Source: Lumbricus rubellus
Lineage: Eukaryota > Annelida > Clitellata > Crassiclitellata > Lumbricidae
Assembly: GCA_945859605.1 (NCBI GenBank)
Contig: OX243824.1
Coordinates: 20,056,467 to 20,120,466 of the forward strand
Direction: 5' to 3'
Length of the DNA: 64,000 nt
The notes beneath the pieces were generated by a model, which saw only the letters and a list, made by a program, of their open reading frames with translations, did not search any database and was not told where the DNA came from. Below, in pieces: positions 32,641 to 43,800 of this stretch (the first letter of the stretch is position 1; every line of letters begins with the position of its first letter). A program made the position numbers and the translations under genes.

Positions 32641-33782
32641 TAGGGTGGGCCAAAAAAGGCCCCCTCCCTAGGTGTTTTGCCCAAATCTTGGCCAAATCTA
32701 AGAATTTATAACTGAAATTTTGCAGTCTTAAAGACAATTCATATTTACATATGATCGCCAGATTTCGTCAAAATATTTCAAACAAAACAAAAGTTATATC
32801 ACTTTTAGTGAGACCACCCACCCATTTTTGACAATTCAAAACCGAAACGCAAAAAATTAGGATTTTTGCCAATTTCTTGGTCAGAAGTAAGACTTTTAAA
32901 TGAATTTATACAAGCTTAAAGACAATTCATATTTACACATGAAGGCCAGATTTCAGTAAAAATATTTCAAACACAACAGAAGTTTTACCACTTTTGGTGA
33001 TGCCACCTACCGTTTTTGACTATTCAAAAAGGAAACGCAAAAAAATGTAGCGAAAACACAATTTTATTAAGTCTCAAATAACTGTTGTCAAATCAACTTG
33101 GTAGTGCTTCACAACTTGTGTTCAATGTGCCCACTGCCAGTGCCAAAACTTTTTTTGAGTCTCTTTGCAAAGTTTTTGATCGACCACTGATTAATCTGAC
33201 AGATGCGTTATTTACCAATTTGATTGTCGTCTTGCTAAGTGACTTCTCAGTGACGTGCAGCTACGCTGGTACTCTGTTTCTTTTTTAAATAGTAATAATA
33301 ATGATCATCTGGCAATATCAAGGCTATTTGATAACAATTATTTGAGATGAGACTTAATAAAATCGTGTTTTTGTTGCGTTGCGTCTTTAAATCGACAAAA
33401 AATAGGGGGTGGCCTCACTAAAAGTGATATAACTTATGTTAAGTTTGAAATATTTTGATGAAATTTGGCCATCATGTGTAGATATGAATTGCCGTTAAGA
33501 TTAGAAAATTTCATTACGATATTCTTTTTTGGCCACGATATTGGCCAGAATAATTTAATTGATTTTTTGTTAATTTTTGTTGCGTCGGGTTTTCGAATCG
33601 TCAAAAAACGGTTGGTGGCTTAACTAAAAGTGGTAAACCTTTTGTTCTGTTCTGTTTGAAATTTTTTTAGAAAATATCTGGTGTAAATATGAATTGTCTT
33701 TAAGACTGTAATTTTTTTTCGAAATTCCTACTTTTGGTCAAGATATTGGCAAAAATCTTAAGGAATTTTTTGGCCCACCCTG
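32641..33782. mobile_element. Palindromic Tc1/mariner-like foldback element
   Basis: About 1.14 kb with ends TAGGGTGGGCCAAAAAA and TTTTTTGGCCCACCCTG. The inverted repeats run several hundred bases on each side. Each arm is built of two tandem ~240-bp units (AAAGACAATTCATATTTACA recurs in both units), leaving a ~270-bp centre at about 33075-33345. The flanks are TA and CA. There is no transposase. It interrupts a CATA microsatellite. Confidence 0.75.
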
Positions 33783-33785
33783 CAC

Positions 33786-34399
33786 ATAAATACATACATA
33801 CATGCATACATGCGTACATGCGTACATGCATACTGCCTACATGCGTACATGCGTACATGCGTACATGCGTACATGCCTACATGCGTACATGCGTTCATGC
33901 GTACATGCGTACATGCGTACATGCGTACATGCGTACATACGTACATACATACATACATACATACATACATACATACTTACATACATACATACATGCATGC
34001 ATGCATGCATGCATGCATACATACATACATACATGCGTACATGCGTACATGCGTACATACGTACATACATACATACATACATACATACATACATACATAC
34101 ATACATACATACATACATACATACATACATACATACATACATACATACATACATACATACATACATACATACATACATACATACATACATACATACATAC
34201 ATACATACATACATACATACATACATACATACATACATACATACATACATACATACATACATACATACATACATACATACATACATACATACATACATAC
34301 ATACATACATACATACATACATACATACATACATACATACATACATACATACATACATACATACATACATACATACATACATACATACATACATACATA
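33786..34399. repeat. (CATA)n/(CATGCGTA)n microsatellite
   Basis: The left third is CATGCGTA units, the rest is CATA. It abuts the LINE fragment at 34400. Confidence 0.96.
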
Positions 34400-34616
34400 G
34401 TGTGGATCACGAAATTTTGTTAGAGCGGCTGAGTGTTACTTTTGGTTTGTCTGGTGCAATTTACAAATGGATAGATTCTTTTCTTCAAGAACGTTCTCTC
34501 TGTGTGGTCCATGGTTCTTCTAGGTCCTCATGTGGGTGCCTGCACAATATGGTCTACCCCAGGGTTCAGTCCTTGGTCCCATAGTTTATATCATCTACAC
34601 CTCAGGTCTTGCCACA

Positions 34617-36324
34617 CAGGCCCGGCCTTAGGGCAAGGCGAGCGAGGCAGCCGCCTTGGGCCCCGCGCTGCTGGCTATAATTTTTTTCTTTGTCGAGATT
34701 GACAATGGTTTCGTCGCATAGCAACTATGCTTGCAGTCAATTTGCTAAGTGAATGTGATAATGTGATTTTGAAAGAAAGAAACTTCTTCACCGCTATAGC
34801 CTACTTTTTAGCCTATAGGCTTGCATGTAGAAAGTTCTCATGAAAACAGTGATTAACTCATTTTGCTTCAAATTCGCAAATAGCGAGAGCCTAAAAAGTG
34901 CACAGCAAGAAACTTAGGACATGGATATTTTCAGAGAGGTGTCTAAAATGATATAAATTCCCTTCATTAAATAATTAGCATCATTAGTGCTCTGGCGCAA
35001 AGAAAGTGGTCAAAATCCGAAACCTATAGGCTACGCCTCAGTTGTTAAAAAATTTCAATTCTCGTGGCGGAGCCCCCTCGCCATGATTTTGCATTACTTA
35101 GATAGGCCTATACATAAGGTTGTAGGGAAAGCCACCTAAGATGGAACGCTTCATAAAATGGGACACACCTAATTATATTAAATGCTGCCGCTATAGGCCT
35201 AATATACAGAGGAAGCCACTCTAAAGAGTTGCGACTAACATATCACGTATAAGCTTATTAAACTCGGTGACCGGACAAACCCCCCTCCCCACTGGACAAA
35301 ACCCCCCCGGACAATTCCCCCCTGATTTAGCCTAGGACAATAACCTCCGGACAATTCCCCCCCTTTGCTGCGCAAAGTGCAGGTAGGCCTACAATTTGCT
35401 TAAACTTAGGCTAATTATCCAGTTCCCCGTGCTGTGTCAACTAATTAGTGTCATACGGGTAAACACCTGTCTACCCTGTCGCTGTCATTCAGGCGTGAAC
35501 CAATAACTTGTTATTGTCATTCAGTCACTCCCATATGAAGCTAGTACCTGTTGGTGTAATCTAGGACAGCATGAATCGTTGTCAGCAATCCAGCTTCCAT
35601 TTAAGAAAGAGTATTTTCATCAATCCAGCTTCCATTTAAGCAAGAGCATTTTCATCAATCCAGCTTCCATTTAAGCAAGAGCATTTTCATCAATCCAGCT
35701 TCCATTTTCATCAATCCAACTTGCGTACTTAGGACCACCGTTTTATAAGGTACGACAACTTATGCGCAATATATTCTACCAGGGGGGTTATGTCCTACCA
35801 GGGGGGTTATGTCCTACCAGGGGGGTTTTGTCCGGTGGGTTTGTCTGGGGGGGGGGTTTGTCCTACAACCATTAAACTCTACCTAGCAACAGTTAGCTAG
35901 CTACTGTAGTTGAATGCGCTGATTTGATTGATAATTGAACATTTTCAGGTTCGCTGATATCACATTATTAAATTTTTCCCAATCTGACATTACGGAAATT
36001 ATATGATCCTATCTTATGGATAGTTGCTTAGGCTAAGTTGGGACATAGGCCTATTAATAATTGTTTTCAATGGCAATAGTATCGCTTTTTGGAAAATTGC
36101 TATTCATGCATCATTTGAAAGTCAAATAAGCTTATACTGTATAGGCCAGATCAGTGTGGCTTGTTATGAAATAGTGCTATTAGCTCACAGGAAATTTGGA
36201 AAACAACGTAAAGTGACCCACCCATCTTAGGTGACTATCTCCATTGACAGGAAACCAACTGCGTAATTTTATGCTTGAGGACCCGATGCTGCCTTGGGCC
36301 CCGCAAACCCTAGGGCCGGGCCTG
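34617..36324. mobile_element. Non-autonomous hAT-type transposon inside the LINE
   Basis: 1708 bp with termini CAGGCCCGGCCTTAGGG and the inverse of CAGGCCCGGCCCTAGGG, flanked by the 8-bp duplication TTGCCACA at 34609-34616 and 36325-36332. It has GCCTTGGGCCCCGC subterminal motifs at both ends. No transposase frame is seen. It contains a nested element at 35266-35870. Confidence 0.9.
35266..35870. mobile_element. Nested MITE with 9-bp target duplication inside the hAT element
   Basis: 605 bp. ATTAAACTC flanks both sides (35257-35265, 35871-35879). The termini are GGTGACCGGACAAACCCC and the inverse of GGTTGTAGGACAAACCCC, with subterminal C-tract/G-tract repeats of GGACAA(A/T)(A/T)CCCCCC. The core holds a ~40-bp tandem repeat (CAATCCAGCTTCCATTTAAG) at about 35590-35720. 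Nine-base duplications suggest a Mutator-like origin; that is inference. Confidence 0.82.
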
Positions 36325-36839
36325 TTGCCACACTACTAACGGCTCATGCGGTCTCGGGTCAGCAGTATGCAGACGACGTCCAGGCTTACACCCATTGCCT
36401 CCATATTTTCTAATGCAATCGAAGCGGTTCGGATAATGAGCGGGACTCTGAATGCTTTAGAAGCATGGATGTCAACCATTTGACTACGCTTGAACCCTTC
36501 TAAGACAAAATTTATTTGGTTGGGCACACGGCAGCAGCTTGCCAAGCTTCATCTCTTTTCTCTTGCATCTGAATTTCCTGGCTTTACCTTTGCAACCACG
36601 GTTCATGACCTTGGTGTCCAACTTGACCAAGAACTCACTTTTGAAAGGGCGCTATAGCAAATGCACATATGAACAAACAATCAATCGATAGGAGAATCAG
36701 ATTCTCGCTGCAATTGACACTCACACATTATCGGCTGCTCTTGGCTGTTACAATTTGAGCTCGTTTGATTTTGGAAGGTCACGACGCAGTTAATTTAATA
36801 GATCTGTAAAATGTTCATAGAATAATAGCGCGTATACCT

Positions 36840-38260
36840 TGCACTTCAATTTCCGTGTTAATTTGTAATACAATATATTATTGATGGATAGCGTTAGACC
36901 TAGGCCTATTGTAATGCAAATATTCAGGCACTCTGCACACACTGTAATCGTGATTTCCTTTTAACCCTTTAATGCCGGAGGATATAGAATTTCCCATACA
37001 TTTTACTACACTCTCGGCAAATGCCTTATTATAGCTAGGCCTATAGCCTACAGTACTGTTGTATCGTTGCATTTCTCCACCATAATTATGGCAACAGGTT
37101 GACTGAAAGGAGTTGACTGTTATTACAAAGGCCAATGCTGCAGGTGAAACAGGTGACATTCATGATTCATGGTGACATTCATGGTGTCATTCATGACATA
37201 CAATGTCATGTATATAGTTTAATTTATGTTGATTAGGCCTGTAAGGCAAACAAAGTTTATTCCGGAGTTATTTAATAAAATGTTATGTTCAAGTCAATCT
37301 TAATTGTCTGTGGTTTTTCTTAACTAACTTTCCGAAACATTATTATTTCGTGCATTTTAATTAAGCTAAAGAAGAAGATTTTGAGATTACTGCAAGCCAT
37401 AGGGTCTATAAAAATCACACATTCTTATTTAGCCTAGGCCTACTTACGCTTGACAATGACAATGACAAACACTTTTGTTCCCATGAAGCATAATGTAACT
37501 TGTTCCAACAATGCAATTAATAATGCAAACATGTTCGCAATGTATGATAAACACAACATGTTTATAAGATTTTGAGAAAAAAACAACAATCAACATTTTC
37601 ATTGCGTCAACAAGGCAAGGGGTAGTCCTAAACGGGGCAATTGCCGCGCTAGGCTAGAGCCACCCTCTAACTAAGTAGACCTAATCGGATATAATCATGA
37701 ATAATGGTGTTGTAGAAACAGCATATAATTGGCTACCAGGTCCTGTCAACGAGACAGAAGATTAATATGTATAGGCCTTTGGGGGGAAAACAAAAAAAGC
37801 GCAGACAAGTTAAGGGAGCTCAATGTCATATTGCACTTGATTGAAATAGTCTCTCAAACGCTTTTTAAATTGCGATCGATCGAGTATGCAGGTGCAGACC
37901 GCCAGACTAGGCTAGATACTTGTAGGTAGCCTAATGCATTCCAAATTTCCGGATCATTAGAGAAAATAGAAATTCGACAGTAATTATTAGTGGGCCTACC
38001 TTCATAAGACACGCTCAAACCCTTACTCAACCTCGTGTAGGCCTAATGATCATGCATGCATACCAAGTATTCTAGTGAAGGTGTTATAGAAAACCGAACA
38101 TCTGCAGGTGACATCGTAGGCCTAATTATTATACTCTTGGTGAATTTATAGCCTACATGATAAAGTTGCCCACCAGATAGCAGTTCTTATTAAATTTTCT
38201 CAAATTTCAGAATATTATATTCTTCAAATCTATTTGCCTCGTGTGCGCTTATAAATTATA
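36840..38260. other. No gene recognised
   Basis: A/T-rich intergenic sequence with scattered TAGGCCTA and one half of a TTAACCCTTTAATGCCGG-type repeat near 36962. Confidence 0.4.
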
Positions 38261-38264
38261 TTCA

Positions 38265-38440
38265 TTCATTCATTCACGACCTTGTCATGGCGCTTCTCCA
38301 GAGGGCTACTCAGAAGCGCTCCCGGCTCTAACACGCCAAAAAGACACAGTTTTGAGCACTTTTAAAAATGCTTCAGTAGGAGCCAAAGGAAGCAGACGTA
38401 GCGCCCATGGGGCCCTTTCCAGACAACTGGGTCCACCACA
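38265..38440 (-). mobile_element. CR1-like LINE 3' end
   Basis: On the minus strand it reads a GPVVWKG-like remnant, the tail GAGCCGGGAGCGCTTCTGAG and (GAAT)n. Confidence 0.65.
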
Positions 38441-38679
38441 AAAGGCTATAATTATATTCTGCAGTTCGTGCGAATGAAACCAAGAGCACTCCCTGCAGAA
38501 CTGAGGAGCCCCCGCTGGCCCAGCTGCAGGAGCAACTCAGATAATAATTATTATTATCTCGGCATTTTCTTGCTTATTATGGTCCCAGACTCCTATAATA
38601 GTCGGTATATGGGGTTTGCGCCTTCAGCACTCGCATCTTCGCGTCTTCGAGGCTTGCAATATGAGCATGCACCCACAAT

Positions 38680-39119
38680 CATAGTTCGATGCGTACGCGT
38701 ACCTTATATAAGGTACGCGTATAATACGTGCGTACCTTTCAAAGAATAAAATACGCGTACCATACGCGTATTTTATTTCTGAGTATTATTATAATTATGT
38801 CAGTGTTTTGACGCTTCACCTATATTAAATTACTCACTTATTGGCACATGCAAACAACGTGACGTCACCAGCGTATTTACGTTATCATGAACGGCCTGAG
38901 GTGATTTTTGTGATTGTATAACATATTAAGGCTTTAATACTTGTAAATGAGTATGTTATACCATGACATGGCATGACTAATCAATAATCCATGACTTATA
39001 GCATGTGCCACGGTTAAGTGTTGTACCGTACCTTTTACGTACCCTTCAATAAGGTACGTTAAAATACGTACGTACCTTTCAAAGAATAAAATACGTACCA
39101 TACGTACCCTCGAACTATG
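38680..39119. mobile_element. hAT-type element with CGTACGTACC subterminal repeats, copy 2
   Basis: 440 bp, ends CATAGTTCGA and TCGAACTATG, duplication CCCACAAT at 38672-38679 and 39120-39127. It shares GTACGTACCTTTCAAAGAAT-type subterminal units with the element at 13793. Confidence 0.88.
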
Positions 39120-39127
39120 CCCACAAT

Positions 39128-40845
39128 TAAGGGAAATGCTCTAGGCTAGTCGCGTCCCTGCAGGGAGTTAGAGAGTCTTAGGACATCGGTCCCCAAACCT
39201 GAAATCCTGACGCCGTCACTCGAGGAGCAGCTGAATAATTGTAGTAGGCCTACATGGGCCATGGCCCCTTACAACAGGACAGCAGAAAAGAGCAATCCCC
39301 TTAGCACATTAGCTCATACAACGTACGTAGGCCGAGCTGTTCAAAGGCAATAGGCCTATATGTATTCCTACACAATTTTATTATAATGCACGAGCATACT
39401 GCATCCATGAAATAGGCCTACTATAAAATTATTACTTCAGATTCGAATATTATCAATAGAACTGTTACAAAACTCTATTTAGACTGTTGGACATCTTAAC
39501 CTCTGCATGAAGCTCTGCCTATGGAATTTATTTTGATTGATGCTCGAGCGCCTGTGAATAAGCTGGTTTCCGCGACTTAGATTTTATGGGCGTTTATGTT
39601 ACTACAGTGGTTCCCAACCTTTTGGGGCGTAGCCTATAATAGGCCTACTATATAGCCTAGGTTTATTACGATAACGATTACAAGTAGTAGGCCTAATTTA
39701 CCTAGCAAAGATCTCAAGATTTTGCACGCTATGAGCTCTAGCTCTGGTAATGCCTGGGACTAATATCGAATATGTTTCCCAGGTTATGCTACGCTTCAAT
39801 CCCCAGTGCATGCAACGGAGATGACTCACGAAGCTGACGTTCGAACGCCTAGCTGTTTGTCACTGTAGGCCTACGCTACGACGAACACCTTAAATTATGT
39901 GGCCTATAATAATTATTATGGCTATATCGGCTATTCCCTCCGCCTCGATCGCCCTTCCTGTGGTCGTGCGCTCTGTCCTCAGGTCTTGGCTTCTCTCTTC
40001 CGGACAAATTAATCACAATTAACTCTTCATCGCTAGAGTTTATATTCACAAACATGATTGTGATAAATCCAATAAAAAAACTATACCAAAATAGTCATTT
40101 TCAAACTGTGGTGAGAGAATTATTGAAGTCCTTGACGCTTTCTCAATAATAAAATAAAAATTATTATTAATCGTAAATGGTATAAATATAGTATAAAAAT
40201 TATTGCCTGCGTCAGATGCATTATTATTATTAAGGCATCATCTGTAATCTGTGGTCTGCGTGAAACAACCAATCACCGAACATGTGACGAGTACCGGAAG
40301 TGTAGACGTCTTAGTACTACAGTTTGTAAGATGTGTTTATGTTTGTAAGTTCAATTTCTCAACTTATCGCTATAAATATCATTTTAATTATCCCAGACCG
40401 TATGTTTTACGAATATATTTCACAAGTAGACGCATTTTGGAACAGCTGGACCTATATTTGTGAGTTTTGATAAGATTTCGGCAACAATTTCGACCCAGAT
40501 GGGTATACAATGCCAGTCGCTAACTGCGCCTGTCATTTCTCCGATCGGTCGAATGAGTACAAAGGTTGACCCAATTTAGGGACCCCATTTTACGAGTTCT
40601 ACCCATAAAATCTGTCCAAAAGAGACCGAGGAACCATCTGAAGCGTTCTATGTAGCCTTGTGACATAGTGACAGTTGTCGTTTCCGTGAATACTGCACTC
40701 GGCAAGCTTCTGACAGTCGTAAAACGCAGATCTGCGAGTGTCAAAGTTCAACTTTGCACGATGACTATTATATTTCTCAAACAATAGATAATGAGTTCGC
40801 GTTTTGTTGTTTTAGATGACAGCAAATACAGTTGTGTGAGCAATC
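39128..40845. other. Region upstream of SAR1; no gene recognised
   Basis: Contains the repeat fragment at 39545-39600. The SAR1 promoter and 5' UTR should lie in the last few hundred bases. No TATA box or CpG cluster is obvious. Confidence 0.4.
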
Positions 40846-40888
40846 ATGTTTCTGTGGGACTGGTTTGCAGGAGTTCTTAACTTTCTTG
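40846..40888 (+). CDS. SAR1: SAR1 coding exon 1
   Basis: Fourteen codons plus one base encode the N-terminal membrane-inserting helix. The donor is GTAGGT at 40889. The 5' UTR presumably lies just upstream, where the last in-frame stop before the ATG is close. Confidence 0.93.
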
Positions 40889-43800
40889 GTAGGTTTTGCA
40901 GCTCTAGAGATTATTTAACCAACGAGCATTTTGCGAGGTAGTTATTGTTACGTAATATGGTTTGCTTCGTATCTATTTCAAGGATATCATGAAAACATAA
41001 CTTTGGATAGTATTTGTATTTAATTGGAACTGAAGTGAATATTAAGTATTGAGTACTGTTCTTTGCCTTTGGTGCAAGAATGTACTGCCCATTGTACTGG
41101 CAGCATAAAACACAATGAACAGAGAAGTTAATCTGTGATTGTGTTATTGTTATATATTATGTCTTTCAAATTGATAATGTTAGGTGCTAGTGGTAATTCA
41201 AACTAATGCTCACAAAAAAGCGTAAACGTTCTGCACTCGCGATCTAACGTTAACAACTTAACATGTTGTCCTTAACTTACAAACCAAGACCATTGACTAG
41301 ATAATTATTATATACTATGTTGTATTTATTTCTAGTTTCTCTAATTGAAAATTGTTCTTTTCTGTTTTAACTGAATTTTCAGGTCTATACAAAAAGTCTG
41401 GTAAACTCGTGTTCCTTGGATTAGATAATGCGGGAAAAACTACGTTGCTACACATGTTGAAGGATGCGCGTATGGCACAACATGTTCCCACCCTGCACCC
41501 AAGTAATTGTCTTTTTATCCAATGTTAACTTCTTATTTGAACTGATTGTAAATGTCTAAGAAAACTTTAACGGAGTAGACAAATAAAACTGTACTGTGCT
41601 GGATTGGGCGGGTGTTGTTGAAGAATAGGGTGAAAACACACATATGTATCGCAAGTAATAAACAGATTATGGATTTGTAAATATGCGGGTCTTCATGGTT
41701 ACTTTTCAGAGATCACAAGTTAAAGTTTATATTATGGGAATACTTGTAGCATGCTTGTGGATTAGGAGTGCTTAAAGTGTATCACATCATGCGGTTGGTT
41801 ATGAGTATTGCATACCAATGTTCTGGGAATGGTTATGAGTATAGCATCCCAAAGGGTTGGGAATGCATAGAAATATACCTGGGAGTTGGGAATGGTTATG
41901 AGCTGTAGCATATCAACGGGTTGAGAATGGTTACGAGTATGGCAACCAAGGGGCTGGGAATGGTTTTGCACAACATACTTAGAGGTTGGGATTGCTTATG
42001 AGTATGACATTCCTAGGGATTGAGAAAACAAGCCAATAAAACAAGGATCGGTTTGAGGTAGTCATTGTACAGAAGCACAGAACTACAGGGTCCTCCATAT
42101 AATTGTATTGTACTGTATTGTACTTATGTTGAAATTTATATGGCATGAATTTATGTAGCGTCTCTCACAGCAAAGAAAACTCTGGGGGAAAAGAAATGTG
42201 CTGAGGAGTGCAGTAGTGATCATCCTTGATACAGGAACACAGAGCCTCCTTATATAATTATTTGCAGCTAGTTTGATAACTAACACGACAGTGAATATAA
42301 ATATGCTAACCTATTTAACCTGTGTGTTGGTCCTTGCATTCTGAACACGTTTTCTCTTAAATCTTAATTATATTTAAGAATCTGTGAGGATTTCTCAGAC
42401 TGAGCCATGGTTTATCAAGGTAAACCCAACAGTGTAGAATGGCCTTCCCACGATATATGAGTTCTCCCCAGAATTCGCTGTGACACATCCCTTTTAACTT
42501 TTTGGCCATGTTGGTGTCGGGAGCGCTTCTGAGTAGTACAATTGCAGAGGCACTATTTTATTCTAGAAATAATGAATATATCGGAATTTATGCTTTTATG
42601 AAGCAGTTTATAATGATTTTTGTGCAATGATTTCGGGTAAAGATGTTATACTAGTAACCAGACACATGTGTACAATACATACTGACTGAAAGTGTCTGAC
42701 GTGATTTGATGTGTGTAGCATCCGAAGAACTGACGATGGGTGGCATGAGGTTCACGACCTTTGATCTTGGAGGTCATAGCCAAGGTAATAACACACGGTT
42801 TTTAAAATCAGCTAGCAATTGAAAACTTTTCTTCAAACAATGTATGATGAAGTCTTTCTCTAAAATTGCAAGTGATTGAAAACTTTAGCTGCACCAGACT
42901 GTTAATTGAGTAATTTGAGGGTTCAAATCCGTGCTAGGACAGTCATCATCATCATCAATATCCTTAGGCTCAATGCCCGTAGGAGTCCGATGCCACTCTC
43001 TGTCTGAGTCTGTCTCGTGCCATGTTGCCCAGCTTCTAGGACAGTGATTTGGTTTTAGTTTTCTGCTCTGCTTGCAACTCAGTTACTTATGAGTGCACTG
43101 ACCATGTATACTGATATGGGGGATGATGAGACGGCAAGGAAGAGGACTGGACACCATCCCTCATATGCTGAGGCTAAGAAAATGAAGTTGCCAGCACTTC
43201 ATGCCTATGCCCAGTCTCTGACGTTGAAGTGCGTCAGGCTCTTCGCTCTGCTATGAAGGGGCAGCTCCTTTCACGGACTCACTTTGCTGCCGAGCTTTCT
43301 CGGTTGTAAGGCCGTCCTTCAGAGCTGCGTTTAGTACATCTGACCAATCAAACTTTGTTTCATAACTCTCTCTTTCTCAAGTTTTTCTTCTTTTGCCATG
43401 GCAGAGTTGGGAGTGCTCCTGAGTAGTTTCATGAAGGGGTGCTATATAAGTCCATAGAGTGAATGAATGAATGAATGAATTGCTGCATCAGGTCTAGCTT
43501 AGAAAAATGCTCTTCTTTAATATTCACCATTTAGTTATAGGAGCCATTCATGCTGGCATGTTTGAGAGGTACCGTATTAATGTTCTAATGTCCAACGTTA
43601 TCGTATTAATGTTCTAGTGTAACATAAATATACAGATAACTGGTGATTGAGGATTCCTTTTGCAGTGTATGCTGAAAGATTTAGTCTATGATAGTCAGCT
43701 TTCTTGTGAAGAAAACAATTTTACTGCATTGACCTGCAAGGTGGCTGAACATTTTGATTTATTGCTTTGCTCTGATTGAATTTGTGTTGTGTGAAGTTGA

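Larger units (their letters stand above)
34400..36830 (+). mobile_element. CR1-like LINE fragment, split by a hAT element
   Basis: The left part (34400-34608) encodes VDHEILLERLSVTFGL and, after a frameshift, GLPQGSVLGPIVYIIYTSGL. The right part (from 36325) continues LLTAHAVSGQQYADDVQAYT, then LNPSKTKFIWLGTRQQ and HDLGVQLDQELTFE, decaying by about 36830. Removing 34617-36324 plus one target-duplication copy restores the reading frame exactly. YADD is intact here. The 5' end abuts CATA microsatellite. Confidence 0.88.

Noticed and set aside
40520..40784. Minus-strand frame just upstream of SAR1 as a divergent gene
   Set aside because: It is short, has no recognised motif and no splice or homology support.
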